A stretch of DNA of 64,000 nucleotides. It comes from Margaritifera margaritifera (taxonomy: Eukaryota; Mollusca; Bivalvia; Unionida; Margaritiferidae). The notes under the pieces were generated by a model. It ran no database searches and was not told where the DNA came from. It saw only the letters and a list, made by a program, of their open reading frames with translations. Position 1 is the stretch's first letter. Each line of letters begins with the position of its first letter. Position numbers and translations under genes: made by a program. The stretch is from assembly GCA_029931535.1 (NCBI GenBank), contig JAQPZY010001685.1:9857001-9921000 (forward strand), given 5' to 3'. Shown piece by piece: positions 35,955 through 48,733 of the stretch.

Positions 35955-36226
35955 CTTTAGGTAAAATGTGTACCCATCCGTGCCATTCAAAATCCCCTGG
36001 CATTTGGAGTCAAGAATGTAGTAGGATTTTGCAGGACCGTACTTTACATCACCATTCGTCAAGGACACTCGTTTCCTGTGATAAATGGTATGGAACTGTT
36101 GTCAGAATCTGTTGATCGTTGGCTTCTCTTGTGGCAAGGCACATTTATCTGCGCCTCGAAGGGATTTAGAATGGGAATGGCCTGTATGCTTGGTTCTTCA
36201 ATGACTTCGGCTCCATTGAGATATAT
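35955..36226 (-). pseudogene. VWDE-like exon with a 1-base frame break
   Basis: 272 bp, acceptor ACCTTCTCTAG and donor GTATAT. The first part reads YLNGAEVIEEPSIQAIP, then INVPCHKRSQRSTDSDNSS. The second part, in another frame, reads RVSLTNGDVKYGPAKSYYIL then CQGILNGTDGYTFYLK. Both parts match consecutive pieces of VWDE proteins (the C-P-basic-RST region and the VSLxNDGxxFSxxxxxxVYDxxC region). Length leaves remainder 2 although both ends suit phase 0, so one base is missing near 36,070-36,085. Confidence 0.75.
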
Positions 36227-37213
36227 CTAGAGAAGGTTTTAAAGATGATGCCTAATGCGTTAAGCATTCAAATACATTGTGGGTTAAGGACAATTTCTGG
36301 AAATCCTTATCAAAATGGGATAGGCTGAAAATGCGAAAGTCAGAAATTATCCAGCTCACAGACACGCACATTGGAAGGAAAACTGTTCGATGCTTGTACC
36401 AGATAGCTGCTGCTTGTTTTGGTGATTATATATTTAAATTATTTGATTAAAGATATTAAGTAATCAAGTTTGAAAGTTATATATTAAAATGGAAAATCAT
36501 TTTCTGTTTACTGTAGTTTGACTTTGCGTAAAATTAAAAACGTGTGCAAATTACGGGACATATCTAACATATTTTAAAGCTTGCATGCGCTGAGTTGTAA
36601 GTACGAACTCGATCAAGTGCATTTGATAATTATACACACGATCTGTGCTCACCATGTATTTATTTTAAATAATCTTTTTGAAGATAAAAGTGCTTAAAAT
36701 TGTCGAGACACCTTAAGAAATTTCACGATTCTCTAAGGATTGTATTGTATGAGTTTCTTGTTACGTGAATAGAATAATAGCTGATTTAAGTGTGATCAAA
36801 TTTTATTAAAATTTCTTTCTATCAATGACATTTCTGATCACTGCAAGCAGAGTGGGGTGCTCCGTTTATTATTGGGGTAAAGGTCTTTAAATGCTTTTAT
36901 TTTTCACAAACGTTTACCTGTTATTCCATAAGGCTTAACCTTTACTAGTCGTATGACTATTAAAGCAATAGTTAAGAAAATGTGTGTCTTTTTACAGATA
37001 AACAAAGGAATTTTAAAGCTAAATTTGAATGTTTTATTCTTTGTGTACTTGACGGCGAGACTTTGAATTTCGAAGTAGAATGAAAGCAATAAAGTGTGAA
37101 CAGTTCTTTTAGTACAAAATTATGAAATGTGAAAAGTTCAGTTATAATCACGGACTATCTGTTTAAGATTATCAACATTTAAATAGCAACTGATATGAAA
37201 CCTTGATGCTTAC

Positions 37214-37404
37214 ATTAAATGTTTCAAGTTTTTGTTTGGTAATGCCTTTAACGAAGCGAGATCCGTATATTGGAACTTCTCCGCAGCAATCATCCTTATC
37301 TTTCTGACACAGGCCACCAGCGTACGTATCTTCTACTGCAGGATAGTTCCTTAAGGACACAGAACAATCCTCCTCGATGAATGAGGTGTGACAAATGCAT
37401 GTTC
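37214..37404 (-). CDS. VWDE-like exon, rest of EGF-like unit
   Basis: 191 bp, phase 1 to 0, acceptor TTTGTTTATTGCAG and donor GTAAGC. It encodes GTCICHTSFIEEDCSVSL, closing the EGF unit, then AGGLCQKDKDDCCGEV and IYGSRFVKG. The GGLC..xxxDC segment after the EGF is typical of VWDE. Confidence 0.85.
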
Positions 37405-38006
37405 CTGCAATAAACAACAAATATGTAAACAGTACATAATTTTAAGTATAAGTCTATATAAACTATGAAATGTAGCTGATGCGGTTCAGCGCAATATTTG
37501 TTATTTTTTATTTTTATTTTTACTTCAAATGACTTTGTTTTTCATGTATATATTTTGTTGGCTTGTATAATCCCATAATATTATTTGCAAGAAATCGTGA
37601 ACAATGTGGGTTAAAAATATGTTATCGCTAAATTTTAAATTGTATGATGCAAGTATAAGATACGATGAATAACATAAGAACCTAAAATAGGGTGGTATAT
37701 ATAGTGAGAGTACTTGTTTATTTATGAAAATATAAAGAGACACATGAGATATTGCCAAGAATGGAGGTAGAGCTTTTCAATCAATTGGAAAAACATTCAT
37801 TCGAATGGAAACTAAGCCAGGTAGAAAATACAAGGATACATATGGACTGAATTTAGTTTAACAAATCTCTGAAGAGAGGAAAAGAGACTTTTATCTTATC
37901 CGGGATAATGTTTCCACCCAAAGTGTACTAGACATTATTTTAAAATATAAGATAAGAATAAACCTAACTGATAACTTAAACCAATCAATATAATTGAAAC
38001 ACATAC

Positions 38007-38178
38007 CGTTCACACAATCACCGTGATTACTGCAGTTTTTAATGCATGCTGTGGCACGAAAGGACTCAACAACATCGGGATTGGCCTCTCTGAAGGTACT
38101 ATTTCTTCCAATTTCTTCAGCCACTTCAGACCTATAGGTCTCACAGTGAAGAGTAGCAAGTGACATGTCCCCTGTGAA
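38007..38178 (-). CDS. VWDE-like exon, start of EGF-like unit
   Basis: 172 bp, phase 0 to 1, acceptor AAAATTTAG and donor GTATGT. It encodes FTGDMSLATLHCETYRSE, then SFRATACIKNCSNHGDCVNG. The C..NCSNHGDCVNG motif opens an EGF-like unit whose remaining Cys residues are in the next exon. Confidence 0.85.
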
Positions 38179-39237
38179 CTAAATTTTGTGAAAGAGTCAA
38201 TAGCATTCCCTCTCAGATCAGCAACTTTTCTAAACAGCTCTTCCTCTTTTATGTATTGGTATATAGCCTGTCATGGAGTTTATCATACCATTTAAACCTG
38301 GTATGTTCATTGAGAGGTGCTTTCATACCGGCTGTACTACTAATAAAATGGGTATTGGAATACATTTTATTGGAACTTACGCCTTGCAAAAGCAATTAGA
38401 CTCCAACCGGATATTAAGTGCAGTTGGTCAAAATTGTCGCCAAAATATCAAATAGGAGCATGAAATTTGTAGCTCTTTGAACTTGTTTTAATACAGTAAA
38501 ATTCGAAATATTTGTGGGATAAAATGTCATGGTTTTGGAAACAAACGGGCGATTTTGTGATGATAAGATTTCGTGAGGTGACACTATTTATTTTTACACG
38601 CGATTCACAACAATACTATTGTTCATGACGGATTTATTATTGTAAATATGAATTACCTACAAAAAATGAAATAAAATCCTCAGCGAATGCTTATGATTGT
38701 ACAGTACATACATTTATGAAATGCAAAGTATTTTTAAGTAGTATACCATTAGGTGAACATCAGAACAATATTATTATCATATACGTGTGTATGTGTGTTT
38801 TTTCATGGTTTTTCTAGACAAGACTTTCACAAATTAGATACGTCAGAAGAAAATTGTGCTAGCATCTTAAACATTAATATCATCAAGATCAGTTGATAAA
38901 ATTGTATTTAATGACATCAGTTTTAAAGGCGCCAATTATATTTGATCAGGCTGCTATAGCAGCCAGAAATACCATAGCAGTCCAGTGTAATATATGCAAC
39001 CACTTAATATATGTTTGTTACGTGTTTTTCATCAGTATCATTTCTTCTTAGTTTTCTTCTTTCTTATCAATTGGTTTGTCTTTCTTACTTGTGTGGAATA
39101 CTTAATATTTGAGTGCTTGTTTTAAGCTCGAGGCGTTGCTTAGATCGTATAGGCAAACATTATAACAATTATAACATATACTATGAAAAGCATAAATTTC
39201 TTTGTTTCCAAATGGTACATACAATATTAACACATAC

Positions 39238-39393
39238 CGTATAATCCAGAGCAGAGTTTTTAATGGAACTGTTCATTGAGTTGAGGTTACTGTTAGGCAG
39301 CTTGTTTTCCAAAGATGCTGTGGCACATTTGGCGGCAAAGAAAAGTGTACATTCTTCTAATGCATCATCTAATGTGATGTTTTTAACTGATCT
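39238..39393 (-). CDS. VWDE-like post-vWD exon
   Basis: 156 bp, phase 0 to 0, acceptor TTTGTTTTACAG and donor GTATGT. It encodes VKNITLDDALEECTLFF, AAKCATASLENKL and SIKNSALDYT. Two Cys at expected positions and the run-on SALDYT|FTGDMS into the next exon fit the VWDE region before the EGF units. Confidence 0.75.
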
Positions 39394-39903
39394 CTGTAAA
39401 ACAAAAATAAATAAATAAATAAAGAAAGAAATAAAGAAATAACGAAACTCATTAAAAACGTATGATTTGATGGGTCGGCAATGACTCGGTTCGTATATAT
39501 GCAATAGGGTGGGTCATGAGTTATATTATAAATTTGTTCGTTTTAATACAATGATTACGTCTCTAAATCCTCTTAAACACGCGATTTAAAACCAATTCGT
39601 TCGGATTTGCTTTTATCCGAGATATTGCATGAATAATTGTCCGGACAAGGATAGAAGTGTAACAAGGTCTTTGCTATTTTGTGGGATGACAAGCAATAAG
39701 CAGAATCATAAGTTTTGCCTTACTGACTTGATTATATTACAAAGGCAAGTAGGTAACATAAACAAAAAAATTAGTGGAAACATTAAGCTTTAACGTAAGT
39801 TATTTAAGCTGCTCATCATATTAGTGTCGACAGAAGTTAACATCAAATTGACGTGAGAAAATCAATTGATCTAAGGTATTGATATGAGTATTAGCATACA
39901 ATT

Positions 39904-39907
39904 TATA

Positions 39908-39950
<43 letters not shown>

Positions 39951-39951
39951 T
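39904..39951. repeat. ATT microsatellite
   Basis: About 15 ATT units. An AAT run of about 11 units is at 40668-40702. Confidence 0.9.
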
Positions 39952-40666
39952 GCTGTAGAAACGGCAGTTAAACTCTACAAGGATTTTACGAATGAGATAT
40001 CTTTTCTGAAGATTGTTGATTAATGATTCGAACAGGTAAATAAGCGAGTAATGAGCAATACATAAGTACATATAAAAAACCACAAAGGCGGTAAATATGT
40101 AAGTAAAGAGCCAAAAATATAGCTTTCGTTATTTTTATAGAACTTTTGCAAACATTTATTGATGATAATATAACAAAGAAAGCAATTTTATTTCAAGGTA
40201 TCAAAGCGGTCGTTTAGCGAAGAAGAAACCGTTGTTCATAGCAAACACATGCAGCGAATAAGTTTAAAATACAAAATGGTCATTCACAAAACAGATTTTA
40301 TGTTGTTGTTGTTGTGGTTTTTTTTGTTTTCTTTCTGTAACCTACCTTTTCTACACTATGAGTCACTAATTCATTGTCCACGATTTCTCTTCTAAGAATC
40401 CTCTCTATCTATTTTAACATTGACTGTTTGGACCTTTTTGTCCTTATGTTGCAAGTTTGGTATTGTGTACCCTGTACGTGTACCTTCGTACTACAGGATA
40501 AAGACAGGCTAGCTGAACAGAGTGGATCGAACTCACTTCCTGATGACGTACTTGGTAGTGTTGCCGTGTTCAAGGCAGCAAGACAGACACAGAATAGAGA
40601 GTTTTCATCCCACAAATCAGGATCTTGATTTTGGGGGTCGAAGAAGGATTCTGTCTGATTTATACT

Positions 40667-40703
<37 letters not shown>

Positions 40704-41376
40704 TAACATGGAAGAAATGTCCAAATATTCATATTCCTATTATATCATTTTTTCTTTTAATTGCATGATAATAAAAAGACATTATCAGACAATTGTATAT
40801 TATTCCTGTCTATACAGACTTTCAAAGGACCGCCTAATGCTGTCTATTATTTGTGTTTATCTTTTGCATAGACGTTAATTATGTAAGAGAGAACTTCAAA
40901 AATGTGTTTAAAATGCATTTCGTTATCTTTCTTTGCATGTGTCCATTAAATGGACGTGAAAACTATATTATGTTTGACTATAATAAATTTAAATTTTCAT
41001 AGCGAACACACCCGGGGTGGTATAAGATAAATGAAAAAGTGTTAATACAGAGCGGCATATTGTGTTTCAATTTACCACAAATTACCGTAAACCATTGCAG
41101 AATTTGCTATTGGTTCATTTAAATAGTTTATATATAAAATTTGAAAATATATTAAATACTCTGCTTATGATAAATATAAACGTGCAAAAATTTATTCGAG
41201 TTCCATTTCTGCTAGATACGAATTATAAGTTTCTCACCCGTATGATTATAGTGGTTTCATTCTGCATGTATATTTGTCAAATAGTCATCTATCCATATGC
41301 AATGTCGGTCAGCGAATGATCTATTTCCTCTCTAGTATTAAGGAGACAATTTATAACTCTGACTCAATGTACATAC

Positions 41377-41620
41377 CCTGCATTATCTGAAAAGAAATCC
41401 TAGGAATTTGATCATATAGCGGAGCAGTGAATTCCGCTTTCATATCGAGTGAGTTTCCGTGTACATTGTGTCCTTTCCTGGATCTCGTTTCAACCTTTAT
41501 AAGGGACGATAAAATATCCGAGTAGGACTGGGTGCATATGTACATCACAACCTGGGGATAGGTGCTGCAACTTTGCTGCACGTGTTCGATATCTACTTGA
41601 AACGAGTTACCTCTCTCGAA
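41377..41620 (-). CDS. VWDE-like post-vWD exon
   Basis: 244 bp, phase 0 to 1, donor GTATGT. It encodes FERGNSFQVDIEHVQQSC, PQVVMYICTQSYSD and a basic KVETRSRKG region. SIME|FERGNSF at the junction matches the family's W-x-xxGxSxF motif after vWD. The acceptor after ATATATCAAG is weak. The phase-1 end does not fit the next recognised exon. Confidence 0.7.
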
Positions 41621-41770
41621 CTTGATATATCGGTCATATATATACATATATTGGAATTCAGGCAATTCCAGAAAACATCAGGGATAAATTGGATTTCCAA
41701 CAGACTTGAGAGAAAATGGAATTCCGTTCACCTTTCAACTTATTTGCATAGTTTGTTAAAGTATCATATC

Positions 41771-41845
41771 TAGTTACCTCCAAGATAGAGAAAAACATTG
41801 TTGTCTATAGTTACCTCCATGATAGAGAAAAAACATTGTTTTCTA
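41771..41845. repeat. Tandem duplication of an exon end and donor
   Basis: Two adjacent 37-38 bp units, TAGTTACCTCCA[A/T]GATAGA then GAAAAACATTGTT, at 41771-41807 and 41808-41845. Each contains the donor GTAACT on the minus strand. Confidence 0.85.
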
Positions 41846-42027
41846 TCTCTTATTATTCCAGTCGGCGTCATGAAATCATCACCTTGATTATCATTCATCA
41901 CACCACATAACCCTTCTGTTTCATGTACATCCTTCACAGACGGGTAGATATTCAAATTTAGCCATGATTCGTATCCACCCCAGTTATTAATTGTAATTGA
42001 CACCATGGTCCCAAGATGCATATAGAT
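41815..42027 (-). CDS. VWDE-like exon, end of vWD domain
   Basis: 213 bp, phase 0 to 0, acceptor CTGTTTTAAG and donor GTAACT. It encodes HLGTMVSITINNWGG, LNIYPSVKDVHETEGLCGVM and NDNQGDDFMTPTG, the conserved GLCGxxNxxxxDDF close of the vWD domain. The exon end and donor are duplicated in tandem just downstream (donor copy at 41772-41777). Confidence 0.85.
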
Positions 42028-43033
42028 CTTAAAACAGAAATATGTCATATTCATATTTCAATTAATATTTAGTCTGGTTCACACGTGAAGCGGTAGATAA
42101 TTTTTTCGATACACAAGCCTCTTATATAAAGAACGAAACGCATGGGAGCTATTGTTCATCACGAATGTTTGATGCTGCGAGAGGTGCAATATTGTCAAAA
42201 AAGTACATTAGAGTCAAACCTCAATGTATGATACTCATTCGTGTGGTTTTTAATCTTAAGCAAACATTTAACTTCATTTTCGTTGTCTTTTTTATAAAAA
42301 AAATGATACTGAATAAAAGCGTGAGAATGTACAAGAGATGGCATATGTTATAACAACATTTCTGGAGAATCTATGTCCCCAACCTGTTATTAATTGGCAT
42401 CGTCTGTAATTGAAGGTATTTTAACTGTCAGTCATATTTATAATGTTATGAAGTGGTGCTTTTGAATAAAGTTAAAGGAGTTTAAATTCTTCAAAAATAT
42501 AATGAACTAGTTATAAACAAACTATTGCATTAAAACTTCTAATGCACTGGCGATTTACTCAAATACTCCATAGACTGATATTAAAAGTGTAACTCGGATA
42601 ATACATGGAAACGAACTCCAGAATTATATACATTTATAAGATGGCGTAAAATATGAAATGGATTTTAATATATTTGTAATCGCCCTCCCTTCCTTACCTT
42701 CTTTTTTTACATGAGTGTGTAAAGTTTGAAAATACTGTATTCCTGCATTTGAAATATTTTTTATACTCCACGAGTAATTGAATTCGCATAATTTTGACAG
42801 TCTCTGTTTATTTGATACTTAGTTATTTAAAAGTGATATTTTTGTCCCATTCCAACTTGTGCGTTTTAAAATATTGTGTATCATCAAATAAACTGGAGAC
42901 TCACATCCATGCCCATAGAATGTAAAGAAATTATCGTGTGTATTGTTTGTGTTTGTTTGTGTTTTGCATCATATGTATAATTCAGATTTACATTATTGCC
43001 TTGATTGAAACAGAAGTTTTAACATAAAGTCAC

Positions 43034-43204
43034 CTTGTACAAGTACGCGTTTACTTGTCTGACATCAAGTATTTTTTCCTTGCAGGAAACATGTTTGATG
43101 AGACCGGGATTTCTGCAGAGATCAATTAAAAACATGTCACCACCTGCTCGTATAGCCACAGCACATGCACAAAATGCGACATCATTGCATATTTTTGTCC
43201 TCAT
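43034..43204 (-). CDS. VWDE-like exon, middle of vWD domain
   Basis: 171 bp, phase 0 to 0, acceptor GGTTCAG and donor GTGACT. It encodes MRTKICNDVAFCACAVAIRA, then GGDMFLIDLC and SCKEKILDVRQVNAYLYK. Cysteine spacing and the AVAIRAGxD run are typical of VWDE vWD domains. An earlier GTAAAC after DVRQ is an alternative donor but would break phase. Confidence 0.85.
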
Positions 43205-43944
43205 CTGAACCTGTCATGAGGAAACGTGTTTTTAAAGTACAAAACGTCTTTGATGTTGTCAAGATTAACATTTTGAAGAGCTGTGATGGAAAGAGATATA
43301 CAGTATCATGGTCAAACTCAGATAAAATCGGGGATATCTCGTAGAAATATGCAGTGTATTTGTCACTTTAGATCAAAATTGCGCTAACTGGACCAATGTG
43401 TCGCAATTTCTTTATTACATATTGTTTACCACGCAACAACGAGAAACTGTATTATCAAAGTGTTATTGTTCCCTGATTTATTTCCATCAAATAAAGTCCA
43501 TAGATTTTCGTCATTCGGCAACCCTGCATGTCGCATAACATAGGATAGATTGTGAAAGACATATTGTAAGTGCGATATGTCTTGCATAGCTACTTAAAGG
43601 TGACTAAATGGAACACATTTACAGAATAGAAGAGAAACATCTAATTAATATAAGTGCAAATCAAACGATATAATCAGTCATCAATTTCTGCAAAGAATGG
43701 AAAACGGACAAAGTGTGGAATGATAAAAAATGTAGATTCCAGCAGATTCTGAAGAAGGACGATTGCAAAATTATGTGTGGAAAGAAGATGTTGGAGGGAA
43801 GTTTGATATAATATGCTCAAGTCTTTCTGCATAACTCAAGGTTCTGCACATAATGATGGACCTAAGGTGTAAAACTTAAACACCAAAAGCATGAAACAGG
43901 GTCAATATATCATTTATTTGTTGTTAAAATGATGTATTCCTTAC

Positions 43945-43999
43945 CTCTTTAGCAGTACGTATGTGCTCATAAACTCGTATTTGCTCAACGCTCTTTTCT
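43945..43999 (-). CDS. VWDE-like micro-exon in the vWD domain
   Basis: 55 bp, phase 2 to 0. The first base completes the Arg of SFDGR, and the rest reads EKSVEQIRVYEHIRTAKE. VYEH and the following MRTK of the next exon match the vWD 'vLYxH....vqvRtkxC' run. The acceptor's pyrimidine tract is weak, so the boundary rests on phase and similarity. The segment is shorter than in typical vWD domains. Confidence 0.6.
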
Positions 44000-44005
44000 C
44001 TTTAC

Positions 44006-46393
44006 ATCAATATATCAAGGGAATCTGAGAGACAAATGCTAAAATCTCAGTTTCATAAGAAATTAAAATTAACAAAATTGGAATACGCAGTACATGGTCT
44101 AACTCTGTACTACTTTGAAATGCGTAATAACCACTAATTTCTTTATATGGTCCTGTTAAATCCAACAAATACAAGAAAAGGTAAACTGACGCAAGAAAAT
44201 CTCGAAGTAATCAAAATACATAATACAATGTAGTGGATATCTTTTTCTTTTTCAAATTGCAAAAGTTGCATTTGTTTAAACATTCGAAACATTTTATTTG
44301 CTCATATAAATATTCATCTTCGAGACTTTTGTGTTACCTCTTGTTTGCTTGTTCTATGACGGTACAGGACAAAGATTCCAGGGTTTTGGTTCTCATAATA
44401 TCTGTAAAAATGTATTAAACTGTGTGGTCATCGAGTTTGGAAATTGAAGCAGTACTGGAAAATTGTACTAAGTCCCTGCTTTGGAGACATTAAATTTAAT
44501 GGCATAGTCCATTTAAATCTAAAGTTATGAATCGAAATGAAAAAGCCGAATAAAATTGTCAACAAAAATGATTGAAAGAAATTGTAACATACTCTTTATC
44601 CCAAGGATTACACAAAGTCCTACGGAACACAGTTTATTTATTTCTATATTACAATTAATCTTTTAAATATATTGCATAGTTTTAATAAGTGTTTTAGTTA
44701 TAGCTAGCTAACGATGTTTGATCGTACAGGATTAATCAATTTCTACTTTTATCTTTGCTCCTTAACATTTTAACATTGTGTTCACCAAAAATGCAACCTT
44801 TTCAGATGAAGGTTGAAGTTTTTTAATTCTTCTTCAAAATCAACATGTCTAACAGGACCAGGAAATATTGCACTTACTGTCACATTTAAATGTTGTGGGT
44901 CATAAACTTAAGCATGAAATTTATGATTGTCTACAACGCATGCAGTGAAATACACTTAAAACTAGATTTCTCTCTAAGTAGCCACATTTCTCAAATGGTT
45001 CACGTTTACTGATGCAACTATTCTCTGGACCATTCTTTGCTGTCCTTTTTCCCCATAGCGTAAAATACTATTCATCAGTACTTACATTTTACAGTAACAA
45101 AAGAAAACCTAAGGACTCACGTATGGACAGATAGAAATGGGCTAATTTCCCACCGATCTTCCTCGATTTTTTTTTGTGTTGTTCTTGTTCTTTTTTTTTC
45201 CCCTTTGGGTAATTTACCGTGTAACATCTGAATGTGGGATGGGGTGTGCATTTTGTTAATTTACTGAAATATATGTGTGTATTATAAGTATAGATAAAGG
45301 TGTCATATTTCAAAACTGTATCTGGTTATGCATAGACTATCACTGTTGTACTGATATGATCATATATTGAGGTTTTTCTCCGCGACCCTCACAATCAACG
45401 TCAGTGTAGTAATAAATACAATATATTTTCAATCCCAAAAGCACATTTTCCGCGGAGTTGAATCTTAGCATCGTCTAGTAATTTGATATATATGCTTTGG
45501 GGATTGAAAATATATTTTATTTACTGCTAGACTGACGTTGATTGTCAGGGTCGCGGAGAAAAATCTCAAACGGAATTGGCCAAGGTAACATACTGGCAAA
45601 TAAAAATGGAATATAGAACCGTTTTCTCGATGGATCAAAGGCGTATTTGAATTTTACCTCTTACGTACTTTACTCGCGTAGTTGTTTCCATGCAATAACC
45701 TTTGACAGTATGATCATGTTAATTACTATCTAACTGGATGAATATCAAAAATTCATTTCTAAATATGTATATAACTTTATGTTTATACCTTATAATTAAT
45801 AGGCTACTTATTTTTATTCGCTGACTTAAACATATTTCCTAAAAACATCAGATGTAGTCAAGCTTACTTTTCAGAACTGATGGCTAGATCAGACGAACTT
45901 ATGAAAAAATTAGACCTCTCGGACCTTTCTTAGTTTCTTTCAAACTCTAATTAGTTATCTTATAGTCTAAAAAACATTCATAGAACATATCATTTCTGGA
46001 ACTAAAACGATATGGACACATTTGGACTTGGTTTTATTAACTTATGTTTCATTTGCCAAGATATACACTATTAGCATTTCTTGGTAAAGTGTGTCAGTTA
46101 ATATTATTGTTAATACAATTTAGCAAAAACGATGATATATTCCTAATTACAATGCAAGAAGGCACATAATACTAAAATAAAGAGAAAGAGACAAATGTGA
46201 CACGCATAGCCTATATTTGTCGAGAAACGCAGGCTGACGTGCGTGATTTATTTTTCTAGAATGTGTAAAGATTGTACTGGTAAAATCCTGCTTTGTTTTT
46301 TTACGAGATGTATAAAAAAGGAAAGAATGTTTGAATAGAAAAGAAGTATAATAGGTAGAGTTTATAGATCTTAGTGGTGAACCTTTCACATAC
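44006..46393 (-). other. VWDE-like intron
   Basis: Apart from the MITE-like palindrome, no exon or element was recognised. Confidence 0.5.
45367..45569. mobile_element. MITE-like palindrome
   Basis: Two inverted arms of about 69 bp (45367-45436 and 45500-45569), roughly 90 percent identical, beginning TTGAG[G/A]TTTTTCTCCGCGAC and ending in AATATATTTTCAATCCC. The loop is about 63 bp. No coding capacity. No convincing target-site duplication is visible at the ends. It lies in a VWDE-like intron. Confidence 0.8.
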
Positions 46394-46476
46394 CTTCCAT
46401 CAAATGATCTCATGTGTGGGTCTATATACGTGTAGCAAGTCTTTGCTTGCCATGATCTCTCAGAGGACGTCTTCAC
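46394..46476 (-). CDS. VWDE-like exon opening the vWD domain
   Basis: 83 bp, phase 0 to 2, acceptor TTTTTCTTTAG and donor GTATGT. It encodes TCYTYIDPHMRSFDGR. The xxDPHMRSFDGR motif is the classical opening of a vWD domain, which binds calcium through the Asp in related domains. Confidence 0.85.
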
Positions 46477-47246
46477 CTAAAGAAAAATATGATCTTTAGT
46501 TTAGATGCGTGACTTCTGTTCATTCTCATATGAATTTGAAGAGTTGCGCGAGAGTTTGCGGAATCGTTTACGGGGAACTTAAAAACAAGTTCAAGTGCAA
46601 AACACTGTAAAAAAAATAATGATTTTGTTTTCTTTTTTTTTTTTTGTAAATGGCAAAGATTACATGACCAATTTGCAAACAATCGTCGCTTAATTGGAAT
46701 GTTTGAATCTCTGAACATATTAATTTATAGAGAGAGATTATATAAAAAAAAATATTTTTTTTTTTTTTTGGGGGGGGGGTCTGTTTGGAATCTGGGGCAA
46801 TGTCAAACCACCCTATGGTATATCGTAATCCCAAATATTCATGTGGTCTTTTTACAAAGAGACAAACAAGAAACACGTGATACAATCTTTAAATAAGTGT
46901 AACACTTCAACAAGAACATGTAAAATAAGCAGGTAACTCTCCCCAATATTTTATTTACCATCACGAATTTTTTGTGAGTCACACTAATATCATGTATATC
47001 TGTAAACACTGTTCACAAGTTGCTAAGAGAACATCAACTTGTCACATGACTAAGTACATGCGGGCAGTAACTCCAGAGGTAAAATACAGGGTTATCTTCT
47101 AATAGCAATTTTATAGTGAAACTGAAGGTGTGTCAGGACTTCTGAATTGAGTTGTTCGATGAACACATTGCCAAACTAAATTCAAAAGGCCCTGATATGC
47201 GTTTGAATCTCAAGCAGTGCAAATTGGAATTATGAGATGCTCCATG

Positions 47247-47506
<260 letters not shown>

Positions 47507-47526
47507 CCTGGTTGAACAATGCATAC

Positions 47527-47922
47527 GATTATATTACTTAAGTAGCTCCCCTGTACAATATCATTCAATCCAGTGCCTCCAGTCAGAAGATTCAACACGA
47601 ATGTAGTTCGTCCTTGATCATAATCGTTCGTATCTCTAGTAGTAATGGTCATATCCGTCACATTATCGTACGGAACTCCAGGCTACCATTGATGATAATA
47701 AAAACCAGAGATTTGAACACCACATTTCTGACTGCCTTGCACCGATATGCTGCTACTTTTACAATCATTTGAATCTTTTGGATCAAACATATGCACTGAC
47801 AACAAACACTTGGCTTGTGGGTTTAGGTCGCCAATCCTCGATGAACATCCGAAAGGGAAGGTTGATTGCAGCTGTATATTAGTTGTTCTCCCTTGTATCA
47901 AGCTAACTGACCGATTCAGTAC
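47527..47922 (-). CDS. VWDE-like pre-vWD exon with in-frame TAG
   Basis: 396 bp, phase 0 to 0, acceptor CTTTCCTTTGAAG and donor GTATGC. It encodes RTTNIQLQSTFPFGC, QKCGVQISGFYYHQW, a TAG codon (47683-47685), then PGVPYDNVTDMTITTRDT and FVLNLLTGGTGLN. The reading continues with clear family similarity on both sides of the TAG, so the stop interrupts a real exon. On the intron side a 230 bp CT/GA tract starts about 20 bp from the donor. Confidence 0.8.
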
Positions 47923-48733
47923 CTTCAAAGGAAAGCATCGTTGACACAGTGTATTATAAGTTTTTTTCTGTCGTGATTGTCCCCACATCATAGGAACATC
48001 GCAAGTTAACGTTTAACTTTAGATAATGTCCTTTTTTACTATATAAATTATTGTAAATTATTAACGATATGAGAAAGTTTGTTAAATGCATGTATGTTCA
48101 TAATTGTATATGTGTTCATCATATTAAAAGTCAAATGAAATATGCATGAACAAGGACATTTTACTTTTGACGACAATACATTCTTTTGCATAGCAGACTA
48201 AATGAACTTGAAAATGTTATCAGATGAAATGTCTAGTTTCAAGATATGTGAGAATATATCAAATAATCGGAGATTAATATTTATAAGGATATTAGAAACG
48301 AGGGAATCAGTTTTTCTCAGATAAAATTAAAACCATCCTGTATTCAATTTAAAGAAAGCAAGATTATATAGCCTATATTTCTTTCTGTTTCTGAATTTTT
48401 TTCTTTGAAAAATGAAAACTAGTGCATGACAATAATACGAACGCAACGCTGGAAATTATAGTGAGTTTTATTCAAAGAGCGGAGAAATCAGCATAACTAG
48501 TGCGCATACTCCTTTAAAGGCATGCATTATCGAAATATAATCCAGACTGTGCTATATGACATGAAAAATATGTTTCGTCTAGTGATAAATAGTCTCAGTC
48601 TTGATGAATAAACCAGCGAATGATTTGCATCATTGTACTAAAGGTTGCACTTCTATACATATAAATGTTCGCTTCTTCTATTGAATAATATATATTGTAC
48701 ACAACGTTAGAACTATATAAAGAATATAGTTAC

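Noticed and set aside
40430..40660. Possible tRNA-derived SINE with a box-B-like GAGTTCGATCC on the minus strand
   Set aside because: No box A, and the AAT run that might serve as a tail is on the wrong side for that orientation. Left as unidentified.
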